Assembly (NCBI RefSeq): GCF_023556315.2
Contig: NZ_CP116221.1
Coordinates: 682,001 to 746,000, forward strand
Reading direction: 5' to 3'
Source: Psychroserpens ponticola
Lineage (GTDB): Bacteria; Bacteroidota; Bacteroidia; Flavobacteriales; Flavobacteriaceae
Length of the DNA: 64,000 nt
The notes under the pieces are model-generated. The model was given only the letters and a program-made list of their open reading frames with translations, did not search any database and was not told the origin of the DNA. The translations under genes and the position numbers were made by a program. Below, in pieces: positions 1 to 8,947 of this stretch (the stretch's first letter is position 1; each line of letters begins with the position of its first letter).

Positions 1-1
1 C

Positions 2-1636
2 GTTGCAACTATTGATAATCTCGTAGATGTTTTGCTTTATGATACTTCAGATTCTGATGATATAGATATGATCGATATTTTTAATGATGATCCAAGGTTT
101 GCTAATATTCAACAAATCAATGAAGGTTCAGCAAACAATTCAAATTCTATTCAGCGATTTGTAGATACGGAAGGAATAGTAACTTACACATCAACAACTC
201 CAACTCCAAGAGCGTTAAATGATGGAAGTGGTGTAATGCTTAATGGTATTAGTATGTCAATTGCACAAGAACAGTATGATGAGTTTGATACTTTTGATAT
301 TACGTTTACTTCGGAAGTTCCTGTTTTAGAAGAATTGAATTTTAATATATTACTCGATAATTTTGGATTTAATACTACAGATTTTACAGGAAACACTTCT
401 ATTACAATCCCTTTAAACCAAACTACGGCTACTACAACCATTACTTTAGTTGATGATTCTGATGATGAAGGCGATGAGCTAACAAATATTCGTTTTGAAA
501 GTTTGCCCTCTCAATATTTAGCTCTTAATAATAATTTAATACTTCGTATTGTAGATAATGATTTTACAATGGCTGGTTTTGGAACTCCTTTGGAGCCTAC
601 CTATGGAAATGTTGCAAGTACACAGCCTAATGGTTACTACGATTCACTTGATGGCTTAGCAGATGACGAGTTAAGGCAAGCTTTACAAGATATTATTGCT
701 GATCCAAGTGTTGTAAGAGCACAAACTTATGCTGATGTCTTAGATATATTAGTTGAAGCAGATGAAAATCCATTGCATAGTAATCAAGTTTGGTTAGTGT
801 ATAAGGAAATAGGGCGTTCAAAATTAGACGTGCAAACCAATTCTGATAATTTTGAAAAATGGAATAGAGAACATACTTATCCAAGATCTAGAGGGAATTT
901 TGGTGATATTGAAGGAGATGATATAGCTGATGGAAGAGATGTTTTTTGGACAACCAAAGCAGATTCAACACGTCATGGGAATTCAGATGCTCACGCACTT
1001 CGTCCAGCAGATGCTATAGAAAACAGTACGCGTAACAACAAAAATTATGGTGATCCAGCTTTTGGAGCCTATGATGGTCCTGTAGCTACTTCAGGCAGTT
1101 TCTATGGCGATGTCGCAAGAAGCGTTTTATATATGGCTATAAGGTATAATAATTTATCAGTTCTTAGTGGTTATCCTGTGATACCATCAGATATAGAAGA
1201 CTATCCAGGAGAATTAGGTGACTTAGAAATTTTACTAGATTGGCATAGAAATGATCCACCAGATGATTATGAAATGAATCGAAATAATGTGGTGTATACA
1301 TGGCAGTTTAATAGAAATCCATTTATTGATCAACCCGATTTAGTTGAATATATTTGGGGAACACAAGTTGGTATGGATTGGGATCAGCAATTAAGTGTTT
1401 CTGAATTTGATATGACTAGTATTACTGTGTTTCCTAATCCAACATCAAATCGTGTGTTTATAAAAGGCCTGAAAAATGAAACTAAAATTGAAGTGTTATC
1501 CATTGAAGGTCGCAAGATTAAAACTTTCAATTTACAAAATGATGCATTTATAGATTTAGAATTGTCAAGCGGAATTTATTTGCTCAATCTGTATTCAAAT
1601 AATAAACAGGTCGTCAAAAAGATAATTATTAATTAG
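2..1636 (+). CDS. Endonuclease I family secreted nuclease with T9SS sorting domain (5' truncated)
   Basis: The reading frame is open from base 2, so the gene begins outside the window; a TTG at 32 is internal, not a real start. The N-terminal part reads like a lamin-tail/Calx-beta style acidic region (DTSDSDDIDMIDIFNDD). A central endonuclease I (EndA/NucM-like) domain follows, with the motif NREHTYPRSRG encoded near 860-900 and HALRPADAIENSTRN near 990-1030; the His in the first motif is the expected catalytic base. The last 70 or so residues are a T9SS type A sorting domain (VFPNPTSN ... GIYLLNLYS ... KKIIIN). Inference: a DNase exported across the outer membrane by T9SS, for nutrient scavenging or biofilm DNA turnover. 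The fold call is firm; the exact substrate is not. Confidence 0.85.
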   Translation, partial: VATIDNLVDVLLYDTSDSDDIDMIDIFNDDPRFANIQQINEGSANNSNSIQRFVDTEGIVTYTSTTPTPRALNDGSGVMLNGISMSIAQEQYDEFDTFDITFTSEVPVLEELNFNILLDNFGFNTTDFTGNTSITIPLNQTTATTTITLVDDSDDEGDELTNIRFESLPSQYLALNNNLILRIVDNDFTMAGFGTPLEPTYGNVASTQPNGYYDSLDGLADDELRQALQDIIADPSVVRAQTYADVLDILVEADENPLHSNQVWLVYKEIGRSKLDVQTNSDNFEKWNREHTYPRSRGNFGDIEGDDIADGRDVFWTTKADSTRHGNSDAHALRPADAIENSTRNNKNYGDPAFGAYDGPVATSGSFYGDVARSVLYMAIRYNNLSVLSGYPVIPSDIEDYPGELGDLEILLDWHRNDPPDDYEMNRNNVVYTWQFNRNPFIDQPDLVEYIWGTQVGMDWDQQLSVSEFDMTSITVFPNPTSNRVFIKGLKNETKIEVLSIEGRKIKTFNLQNDAFIDLELSSGIYLLNLYSNNKQVVKKIIIN

Positions 1637-1643
1637 TACTAAT

Positions 1644-1676
1644 AAAAAAGCCCAAATCTAAATTTGGGCTTTTTTA
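1644..1676. terminator. Bidirectional intrinsic terminator
   Basis: Perfect 9-bp stem AGCCCAAAT (1649-1657) with ATTTGGGCT (1662-1670) and a 4-base loop, with an A run before and a T run after. It sits between the convergent nuclease gene and blaR1 and can serve both. Confidence 0.85.
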
Positions 1677-1678
1677 TT

Positions 1679-3793
1679 TTAATTTTCAATTGCTTTTATA
1701 AATAGCGTGCTACTTTTAGTTATTCCCATTATAATATCTGGAATGGCTTGACTTTTTTCTTTCCAACTTGCACTAGATTTTCTTCCATTATTATCATCTA
1801 ATGAAATTTTAATACTTGTAATCTCTCCAGCTTTATTGCGTTTTATTTTTGTGAATTTTGCGTCAATTCCATGTGCTTTAAAATCATTTTTCTGTTTGCT
1901 TAGATGTGCATCAGTTGAGTTTTTTGAAATGAAAAATTCTACATTTACTTCACCATTATCATCTTCTGATGTAACATGAGTTATTTCGGTTTTAACTTCA
2001 ACAGGACGACCAATTTTTGTATTAATTATAATCACTCCATTTTTTGCTTCTTTGCCGTAAAGTTTAATAGCGCTTTCATCTTTTAAGACTTCTACTTTGT
2101 CAATGTCATTCGGACTTATTTCTGAGATGTGATTTTTGTCAATAAGTTTTCCGTTTAAAATGTAAATAGGCTCTTCTCTATCTGTTTCGTATTTAAACAC
2201 ATTTTTAGAGTTAAATATGATATTGTCTTTATCTTCAGATAATAAATTTTTAGTCCCTTTTTTTGTCATAACTATGACGCCGTTTTTACCTTCAGCACCA
2301 TATTTTTCTATAGCATTTTCACCTTTTAAAATAAATACGGATTTGATGTCGTCAGAATCTACATCTTCAAAAAGAGATTTTTCAACTTGTTTACCATTAA
2401 TGAAAAATATAGGGTCTTCAGATTCTGATATGAAAACATTTGAGTTTTTATCATCTGTAGAAAATGTAAATTTATTGTACTTAGTAAAATATACGGAATC
2501 ATTATTCTTTAAAACTCTAACATCTACTGTAGATGTGCCATTATTGTCCTCTTCAATAACAATTATTTTTCCTGGTTTTTTTGCTGATTTCAGTTTCACA
2601 TTGCCATCTTTTGTTTCATAAACGAACGTTTTTTTATCTATTGTGCCAACGCTAAAGGTGTCTTTACTACTTTTAAAATGGAATGATTTAATTCCTTCCT
2701 CTCCTGATATGTTATAGTTCGAAGAGTTTTTGTCATTCTTGAATTTGGTATTTATACTTGTAATTTCGCCTTCTGAATTTCGTTTTACATTATTGTAATT
2801 AAAAAGGATACCATTGCTTTTTAACTTTTCTTTAATTGATTTTAAATCTTCTTTACTAGTGTTTTTTGTGATGATTATCTCTATGTTTTTTTCTGAATCT
2901 TCAACCTGATTAGTATCCTCGCTTTCATTTGTAGTTGTTTCTATATATATGTTTTCAGTATTAAAACTCATAATGAAAATGGCTAATAGAGGCAGTACCA
3001 TAAAAAGCTTTAATTGATTTAGTTTTTTTGATTTTGATTTGTGTAACATGATAATTCGCTTTTTGATTAATGAAGTGTAAAAATTATTTGTAAATACGAG
3101 TTGATGATTTTTTATGCTAGCTTTTAATAATACAGTTTGGTAGCTTTTTTTGCAATTAGAAATGTGCTGTGCTTTTTTATCTGCAATAAACTCTAGGTTT
3201 TGTTGTAAAGCACTTTTATATAACCAGATAAAGGGGTTGAACCAAAGTATTACAGAGGCAATTTGCGCAATTATTGTATCAATCGAATGTAACTGCTGTG
3301 AATGTGCTTTTTCATGATTAATCACATGTTGTAATTCTGTATCATTTAATTGATTTGGATTATAAACGATGTAGTTGAAAAATGAAAAAGGAGCGATTTC
3401 CTTATTGGTTTCGATCAGTTTGAATTTCCCAAAAGACTGTTTACTTCCTTTTTTTAAAATTCGTTTAAGAGATAATAATTCAATTATCAATTTTCCAATA
3501 AAAAATAGTAGTCCAATGACATATATCCAAACTATTAATTGTAAATAATTAAACTGTTCATTTATAATTGGAGAAGTAATTTCACTAGTATTTGAGATAG
3601 TAAATTCTGAAATAGAAACAGGTGTATATTCAATATATATTGGGATGATTATTGAAGGGATGATTGAAGCAATAATTATTCCTATTAACAAAAACCAACG
3701 GTTAGACTCAAAAAAAGTATCTCGTTGTAAAAACAATTTATAACACGCATAAAATATAAATAGAATGGCAGACGATTTTAATAGATAATCCAT
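1679..3793 (-). CDS. BlaR1-type M56 membrane metallopeptidase with duplicated TonB-plug-like modules
   Basis: This is a 704-residue antirepressor-type sensor protease. Transmembrane helices lie near residues 5-20, 33-55, 85-108 and 262-277. The zinc motif HEKAH is at 160-164, and EFIAD at 201-205 offers the third ligand, so the peptidase looks intact. The periplasmic part is not a beta-lactam sensor. It has two plug-like modules at about 459-513 and 541-594, each reading roughly PI(F/Y)xxNGK ... D(I/D)xxVxxLK ... AIxxYGxExKNGVI. They are flanked by two copies of another module at about 311-352 and 625-668 (KRNxxGEITSI in both). It starts 2 bases after the stop of the blaI-like gene, so the two form an operon. 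Family knowledge: M56 proteases inactivate BlaI-type repressors. The signal sensed here is unknown. Confidence 0.85.
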   Translation of the reverse strand: MDYLLKSSAILFIFYACYKLFLQRDTFFESNRWFLLIGIIIASIIPSIIIPIYIEYTPVSISEFTISNTSEITSPIINEQFNYLQLIVWIYVIGLLFFIGKLIIELLSLKRILKKGSKQSFGKFKLIETNKEIAPFSFFNYIVYNPNQLNDTELQHVINHEKAHSQQLHSIDTIIAQIASVILWFNPFIWLYKSALQQNLEFIADKKAQHISNCKKSYQTVLLKASIKNHQLVFTNNFYTSLIKKRIIMLHKSKSKKLNQLKLFMVLPLLAIFIMSFNTENIYIETTTNESEDTNQVEDSEKNIEIIITKNTSKEDLKSIKEKLKSNGILFNYNNVKRNSEGEITSINTKFKNDKNSSNYNISGEEGIKSFHFKSSKDTFSVGTIDKKTFVYETKDGNVKLKSAKKPGKIIVIEEDNNGTSTVDVRVLKNNDSVYFTKYNKFTFSTDDKNSNVFISESEDPIFFINGKQVEKSLFEDVDSDDIKSVFILKGENAIEKYGAEGKNGVIVMTKKGTKNLLSEDKDNIIFNSKNVFKYETDREEPIYILNGKLIDKNHISEISPNDIDKVEVLKDESAIKLYGKEAKNGVIIINTKIGRPVEVKTEITHVTSEDDNGEVNVEFFISKNSTDAHLSKQKNDFKAHGIDAKFTKIKRNKAGEITSIKISLDDNNGRKSSASWKEKSQAIPDIIMGITKSSTLFIKAIEN

Positions 3794-3795
3794 AA

Positions 3796-4155
3796 TTATT
3801 TCTTTTTTTCTATTAATGCAATAATCTCTTTTAACTCATCAACACTAATTTTTTCTTCTTTAGCAAAAAAGGAAACCACATTTTTATATGAGTTATTAAA
3901 ATAGCTTTCAATAGCTGTGTTCATAAATCGCTCTTTATAAGCTTCTTTGCTTACTATAGGGAAATATTGATGTGTTTTTCCATAAGCATTATAGCTTACA
4001 TAATTTTTCTCTTCTAAATTTCTTATTATAGTTGATAAGGTATTGTAGTGTGGTTTATCATCTTTAATCTCTACTAAAACATCTTTTACAAATGCTTTTT
4101 CAAGCTTCCATAAAATATGCATGATCTCTTCTTCTTTGTTAGTGAGTTTTTGCAC
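3796..4155 (-). CDS. BlaI/MecI/CopY-family transcriptional repressor
   Basis: A 119-residue winged-helix repressor. The N-terminal half has the family pattern (KEEEIMHILWKLEKAFVKDV and NTLSTIIRNLEEKNYVSY, the recognition helix region), and the C-terminal half is the dimerisation and cleavage region. Length matches the family. It is the first gene of the operon with the M56 protease. Upstream, at 4188-4239, is a cluster of TAGTT/AACTA dyads that is a good candidate operator, implying autoregulation. Target genes beyond its own operon cannot be told from this window. Confidence 0.9.
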   Translation of the reverse strand: MQKLTNKEEEIMHILWKLEKAFVKDVLVEIKDDKPHYNTLSTIIRNLEEKNYVSYNAYGKTHQYFPIVSKEAYKERFMNTAIESYFNNSYKNVVSFFAKEEKISVDELKEIIALIEKKK

Positions 4156-4187
4156 GCTGATTGTTTTTTAATTAGTCCTTAATCAAA

Positions 4188-4239
4188 TGTATAACTATTT
4201 TTATAGTTATACAACTATTAATTTAGTTATTTAACTAAA
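4188..4239. promoter_or_regulatory. Array of TAGTT/AACTA dyads, probable BlaI-type operator
   Basis: Dyad 1 is TGTATAACTA (4188-4197) and TAGTTATACA (4204-4213), perfect 10-bp arms with a 6-base spacer. Dyad 2 is TTTAGTTA (4222-4229) and TAACTAAA (4232-4239), perfect 8-bp arms with a 2-base spacer. A middle pair TAGTT (4204-4208) and AACTA (4213-4217) joins them. TGTA/TACA ends are typical of BlaI/MecI operators. The array lies directly upstream of the repressor gene and 69 bases before the divergent exchanger gene. Confidence 0.6.
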
Positions 4240-4307
4240 ACTTAAGTTTTCAGAACTAATTTTATGATTAATCAAATGAAGTACTATCTTCGCAAAAAAT
4301 AGATTTC

Positions 4308-5249
4308 ATGAGTTTACTTTGGATCATCTTAGGATTGATGCTTTTGGTTGTAGGAGGAGAGTTTTTAGTACGTTCTTCAGTTGCTTTATCTTTTAAGCTG
4401 AACATTTCTAAAATGGTAATTGGAATGACAGTTGTAAGTTTCGCAACATCAGCTCCAGAGCTTTTAGTAAGCTTGAATGCTGCATTAACTGGTTCTCCTG
4501 CAATTGCTTTAAATAATGTAATAGGTTCAAACATTGCAAATATAGGTTTGGTTTTAGGTATTACAGCTTTAGTAAGTTCAATTGTTGTAGATAAAAGCTT
4601 CTATAAGCTCAATTGGCCAGTGATGATGTTGTTTTCAATGGCATTGTATTACTTTTTAGCTAACGATAATAAGCTTTCATCTATTGAAGGTGGTGTCTTA
4701 TTTGGTTCATTAATTTTGTTTTTAATCTTATTAATTAAAGCGGCTAAAAAAGAAAAAGTATTAGAAGAAGTTGATGATAGTCTTGCTGTAGTTTCAAATT
4801 TTAAAATAGTTGTTTGGTTACTTATTGGTGCAATAGCATTATATTTTGGTTCAGTTTGGTTGGTAGATGGAGCTAAAGAATTAGCTGCTGCATTAGGAGT
4901 TAGTGATGCAGTTATAGCTGCAACGGTTATTGCAATTGGAACAAGTGTGCCAGAATTAGCTGCTTCAGTTATTGCAGCTGTAAAAAAAGAGAAAGCTTTG
5001 TCGCTTGGTAATTTAATAGGTTCTAATATTTTTAATATTGGTTCTGTATTAGGTTTAACCTCAATTATAAAAACTATTGAAGTGACAGATGCATCCATTT
5101 TATCTCGTGATATTTATTGGATGTTAGCCTTTTCTGCGATATTAATTCCCTTAATAATTATTCCTAAACGAATGAATATATCAAGATACAAAGGGTTGTT
5201 GTTGGTAGTTGCTTACGGTTTATTTATCTTCTTTGCTTTTAAATCATAA
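4308..5249 (+). CDS. Calcium/sodium antiporter (CaCA family, YrbG-like)
   Basis: A 313-residue inner-membrane protein with about ten transmembrane helices. It contains the two inverted alpha-repeats of the cation/Ca exchanger superfamily: repeat 1 about residues 37-80 (SFATSAPEL, then NVIGSNIANIGLVLG) and repeat 2 about 203-250 (AIGTSVPELAAS, then NLIGSNIFNIGSVLG). The acidic residues of the two PEL motifs are the expected ion ligands. Predicted role: exchange of Ca for Na or H across the inner membrane. It is monocistronic, divergent from blaI and followed by a terminator. Ion specificity is inferred from the family. Confidence 0.93.
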   Translation: MSLLWIILGLMLLVVGGEFLVRSSVALSFKLNISKMVIGMTVVSFATSAPELLVSLNAALTGSPAIALNNVIGSNIANIGLVLGITALVSSIVVDKSFYKLNWPVMMLFSMALYYFLANDNKLSSIEGGVLFGSLILFLILLIKAAKKEKVLEEVDDSLAVVSNFKIVVWLLIGAIALYFGSVWLVDGAKELAAALGVSDAVIAATVIAIGTSVPELAASVIAAVKKEKALSLGNLIGSNIFNIGSVLGLTSIIKTIEVTDASILSRDIYWMLAFSAILIPLIIIPKRMNISRYKGLLLVVAYGLFIFFAFKS

Positions 5250-5254
5250 GAAAA

Positions 5255-5290
5255 AAAAACGCCTTCTTTGTAAATTAAGAAGACGTTTTG
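5255..5290. terminator. Bidirectional intrinsic terminator
   Basis: The stem AACGCCTTCTT pairs with AAGAAGACGTT across a short loop, with one wobble pair, and is flanked by an A run and a T-rich stretch. It lies between the convergent exchanger and GSII genes. Confidence 0.75.
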
Positions 5291-5311
5291 AACAAAACAA
5301 TATTTTATAAT

Positions 5312-6325
5312 CTAGCTAATGTTAGCAGATTTTACAGTTTTAACAATGCGACCTGCAATTTTATAAGGATCACCATTTGAAGCTGGACGACGATCTTCTA
5401 GCCATCCTTTCCAGCCTTTTTCTACTGTAATTATAGGAATTCGAATTGAAGCGCCTCTATCTGAAATACCATATGAGAAATCGGATACGTGAGCAGTTTC
5501 ATGTAATCCTGTTAGTCGTTCATCATTAAATTCTCCGTAAACAGCCATGTGCTCATCTACAACAGGTCTAAATGCTTCGCATATTTTTTCATATATTTCT
5601 TGAGAACCACAAGTTCTTAAGACTGAATTCGAAAAGTTAGCGTGCATTCCAGAACCATTCCAATCGCCTTTTACAGGTTTTGGATGATACTCAATATAGT
5701 AACCATATTGCTCAGTTAAGCGATCTAATAAATAACGTGAGATCCAAATTTCATCTCCTGCTTTTTTTGCGCCTTCTGCAAATAATTGATATTCCCACTG
5801 TCCAGAAGCAACCTCTTGGTTAATGCCTTCAAAATTTAATCCTGCAGCGATACATAAATCAGCATGCTCTTCAACAAAAGTTCTTCCGTGTGTGTGTCTT
5901 CCTCCAACAGAGCAGTAGTACATTCCTTGTGGACCAGGATAACCACCAATAGGAAATCCTAAAGGTAATTGTGTGTGTGTATCCATAATGAAGTATTCTT
6001 GTTCAAATCCAAACCAGAAATCATTATCATCATCATCAATAGTTGCTCTACCATTAGTCTCGTGTGGAGTTCCATCAGCATTTAAAACTTCAGTCATTAC
6101 TAAATAACCATCTTTTCTTGCAGGATCTGGATAAATTGCTACTGGTTTAAGTAGGCAGTCTGAAGCTCCTCCTGAAGCTTGTTTCGTTGAACTACCGTCA
6201 AAAGACCAAATTGGGCAATCTTCTAATTTTCCACTAAAGTCATTTTCTACCTTAGTTTTACTTCTCATGTTTTGAGTTGGTTTGTAACCATCTAACCAAA
6301 TGTACTCTAGCTTTGATTTGCTCAT
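5312..6325 (-). CDS. Glutamine synthetase type II (eukaryote-like GSII)
   Basis: A 337-residue protein of the short GSII type. It shows EYIWLDGY near the N-terminus, PIWSFDGSST, then FWFGFEQEY (metal-binding Glu), NGSGMHANFS (ammonia/ATP site) and the C-terminal DRGASIRIP segment. The length fits GSII (about 350 residues) and not GSI or GSIII. Reaction: glutamate + NH3 + ATP to glutamine. GSII enzymes form decamers and lack the GSI adenylylation site. It is head-to-head with a GSIII gene across 188 bases, an arrangement that suggests shared nitrogen control. The start is the only good ATG at the conserved N-terminus. Confidence 0.93.
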   Translation of the reverse strand: MSKSKLEYIWLDGYKPTQNMRSKTKVENDFSGKLEDCPIWSFDGSSTKQASGGASDCLLKPVAIYPDPARKDGYLVMTEVLNADGTPHETNGRATIDDDDNDFWFGFEQEYFIMDTHTQLPLGFPIGGYPGPQGMYYCSVGGRHTHGRTFVEEHADLCIAAGLNFEGINQEVASGQWEYQLFAEGAKKAGDEIWISRYLLDRLTEQYGYYIEYHPKPVKGDWNGSGMHANFSNSVLRTCGSQEIYEKICEAFRPVVDEHMAVYGEFNDERLTGLHETAHVSDFSYGISDRGASIRIPIITVEKGWKGWLEDRRPASNGDPYKIAGRIVKTVKSANIS

Positions 6326-6430
6326 GCTGTTTTAAGTTTTTTAATTTAAAACACAAATATTGTGATTTTTATGTTTTGGTCAAAAAAAATAGGGGGTTTT
6401 TAGATGAAATGTTATTAACAATTGTTTAAG

Positions 6431-6446
6431 CCCTATTTTTTTAGGG
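6431..6446. promoter_or_regulatory. CCCTA/TAGGG dyad between the glutamine synthetase genes
   Basis: CCCTA (6431-6435) and TAGGG (6442-6446) with a T-rich spacer. It sits upstream of the GSIII -7 element, where an activator would bind. The regulator is unknown. Confidence 0.35.
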
Positions 6447-6475
6447 GTAAAAATGAATTTAATGCAAATAATGGT

Positions 6476-6483
6476 TAAATTTG
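6476..6483 (+). promoter_or_regulatory. Bacteroidota -7 element (TAAATTTG) of the GSIII gene
   Basis: Matches TAnnTTTG exactly, 30 bases before the ATG. No TTG -33 element at the usual 17-23 base spacing was seen, which fits activator dependence. Confidence 0.4.
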
Positions 6484-6513
6484 CCCTGATAAATTATATA
6501 AATAATAATTGTT

Positions 6514-8700
6514 ATGTCCACACTTAGATTTCATGCCTTAAAAGAAGTATTTAACCATAAGCCAGTTCTTGTTGATGAGAATGTTAGACGATCTGAAATT
6601 TTTGGTGCTAATGTTTTTAATGAAACAACAATGCGCCAATATTTAACAAAAGAAGCATTTGAAAGTGTCATGAATGCAATTAGTAAAAGTTCTAAAATTG
6701 ATAGAATTGTTGCCGACCACATCTCAACGGGTATGAAAGAGTGGGCAATTTCAAAAGGAGCAACACATTATACACACTGGTTTCAGCCTTTAACTGGAGC
6801 AACTGCTGAAAAGCATGATGCTTTTTTTGAAACTATTGGAAATGGTTTAGCAATTGAAAAATTTGGTGGAGGTCAATTAGTGCAACAAGAACCTGATGCA
6901 TCCAGTTTTCCTAATGGAGGCATAAGAAATACATTTGAGGCAAGAGGGTATACTGCTTGGGATCCTACTTCTCCAGCTTTTATATATGGTACAACTTTAT
7001 GTATACCAACAGTGTTTGTGTCTTATACAGGCGAAGCGCTAGATTATAAAACACCTTTGTTAAGAGCACTACAAGCTGTAGATAATGCAGCTGTTGCTGT
7101 TTGTAAATATTTTGATAAGAATGTTAAAAAAGTAAATGCGTCCTTAGGTTGGGAACAAGAGTATTTCTTAATTGATAGTGGTTTAGCCATGTCTAGACCA
7201 GATCTTACATTGACTGGGAGAACACTTCTAGGACATTCACCAGCTAAAGGTCAGCAATTAGACGATCATTATTTTGGGACCATTCCTAACAGAGCAATGG
7301 CTTATATGCGCGATTTGGAAACCGAATGTATGTTATTAGGAATTCCAGTAAAAACAAGGCATAATGAAGTTGCTCCAAATCAATTTGAATTAGCACCTAT
7401 TTATGAGGAAGCTAACTTAGCAGTCGATCATAATTCATTGTTGATGGATGTAATGGATAAAGTAGCAGAGCGTCATAATTTTAAAGTTTTATTTCATGAA
7501 AAACCATTCGCAGGTGTAAATGGTTCAGGAAAACATAACAACTGGAGTTTAAGCACTGATACTGGAGTTAACTTATTGAGTCCAGGGAAAACACCAATGA
7601 GTAACCTTCAGTTTTTAACTTTCTTTATCAATACAATTAAGGCGGTTTATGAAAACGAAGAATTATTAAGAGCAGCTATAGCTTCAGCTAGTAATGATCA
7701 TCGTTTAGGAGCAAATGAAGCACCACCAGCAATCATTTCAGTATTTATTGGTGAGCAACTAACACATACTTTAAATGAGTTAGAAAATGTGACCAATGGT
7801 AAATTATCGCCTCAAGAAAAAACAGATTTAAAGTTAAATGTTGTAGGTAAAATTCCAGATGTATTATTAGATAATACAGATAGAAATCGTACTTCTCCTT
7901 TTGCCTTTACTGGAAATAAATTTGAATTTAGAGCAGTAGGTTCAACTGCAAATTGTGCTAACCCAATGACTGTTTTAAACACTATTGTAGCTAAACAATT
8001 AGTAGATTTTAGAGGTGAAGTTGAAGGCTTGATTTCTGAAAAAACAATGAAAAAAGACGATGCTATATTTAATGTGCTAAGAGAATATATTAAAAAATCA
8101 AAACACATCCTTTTTGAAGGAAATGGTTATGGAGAAGCTTGGGAAAAAGAAGCTAAAAAGAGAGGCTTGAGTAATAATAAAACAACTCCTGAAGCATTAA
8201 AAGCTAAGGTGTCTAAAAAAGCAATTCGCCTCTTTGAGGAGATGAATGTCATGAATAAAGTTGAATCTGAATCTCGCTATGAAATTGAAGTAGAAGAATA
8301 TGTGTTGAGAATTCAAATTGAAGGTCGTGTTCTAGGTGATATTGCTCGAAACCATGTTGTTCCTACTGCTGTTCGTTATCAAAATATTTTAATTGATAAT
8401 GTAAAAGGGCTCAAGGAAATTTATGGAACTGGTTTTAAAAAACTAGCAAAAGAACAGCTTAATCTTATTGAGCAAATTTCTAATCATATTGAAGGTATTA
8501 ACTCTAATGTTACAAAAATGACAGAAGAGCGTAAAACAGCAAATGTTATTGAAGATCTAGAAAAAAAGGCCACTACGTATTGCAATATCGTAAAACCTTT
8601 ATTTGAGGATATTAGGTACCATTGTGATAAATTAGAGCTTTTAGTTGATGACGAACTTTGGCCATTAACAAAATACAGAGAGCTTCTTTTTACAAAATAG
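6514..8700 (+). CDS. glnN: Glutamine synthetase type III
   Basis: A 728-residue enzyme, the normal size for GSIII, the large form common in Bacteroidota and cyanobacteria. Visible landmarks: GATAEKHDAFFE, GWEQEYFLID (metal-binding Glu), RHNEVAPNQFELAP, GVNGSGKHNNWS (substrate/ATP site) and NDHRLGANEAPPAIIS, a signature of the type III family. It ends in a long helical C-terminal region. Reaction: ATP-dependent ammonium assimilation to glutamine in the cytoplasm. It is divergent from GSII. A 13-base direct repeat (AGAGCTTCTTTTT, starting at 8679 and 8699) straddles the stop codon. No clear terminator follows. Confidence 0.95.
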   Translation: MSTLRFHALKEVFNHKPVLVDENVRRSEIFGANVFNETTMRQYLTKEAFESVMNAISKSSKIDRIVADHISTGMKEWAISKGATHYTHWFQPLTGATAEKHDAFFETIGNGLAIEKFGGGQLVQQEPDASSFPNGGIRNTFEARGYTAWDPTSPAFIYGTTLCIPTVFVSYTGEALDYKTPLLRALQAVDNAAVAVCKYFDKNVKKVNASLGWEQEYFLIDSGLAMSRPDLTLTGRTLLGHSPAKGQQLDDHYFGTIPNRAMAYMRDLETECMLLGIPVKTRHNEVAPNQFELAPIYEEANLAVDHNSLLMDVMDKVAERHNFKVLFHEKPFAGVNGSGKHNNWSLSTDTGVNLLSPGKTPMSNLQFLTFFINTIKAVYENEELLRAAIASASNDHRLGANEAPPAIISVFIGEQLTHTLNELENVTNGKLSPQEKTDLKLNVVGKIPDVLLDNTDRNRTSPFAFTGNKFEFRAVGSTANCANPMTVLNTIVAKQLVDFRGEVEGLISEKTMKKDDAIFNVLREYIKKSKHILFEGNGYGEAWEKEAKKRGLSNNKTTPEALKAKVSKKAIRLFEEMNVMNKVESESRYEIEVEEYVLRIQIEGRVLGDIARNHVVPTAVRYQNILIDNVKGLKEIYGTGFKKLAKEQLNLIEQISNHIEGINSNVTKMTEERKTANVIEDLEKKATTYCNIVKPLFEDIRYHCDKLELLVDDELWPLTKYRELLFTK

Positions 8701-8947
8701 AGCTTCTTTTTTGGTGGAAAAATCACATTTCAACTATTTTTTAAACGAGTAATCGAGTTTATAACTAATTCTGTTAAAGAATTGTATTTATTTGACTTGC
8801 AATTGTTTTGTAATACTCATCCCTATAATTGATTTTCAATGAGAGTATTGCAATTTCAACAACACATTTGCTTCTTTTTTAATTAATCCATTTTAAAAGT
8901 TAAACCTTATAACTTGTGTGTTATTGCATGCAAACTAAAATGTGATT

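Noticed and set aside
2217-2621. 134-residue open frame on the plus strand
   Set aside because: Lies wholly inside blaR1 on the other strand, has no recognisable domain, and blaR1 is clear.
7812-8108. 98-residue minus-strand frame
   Set aside because: Antisense shadow of the GSIII gene; composition follows the opposite strand's codons.
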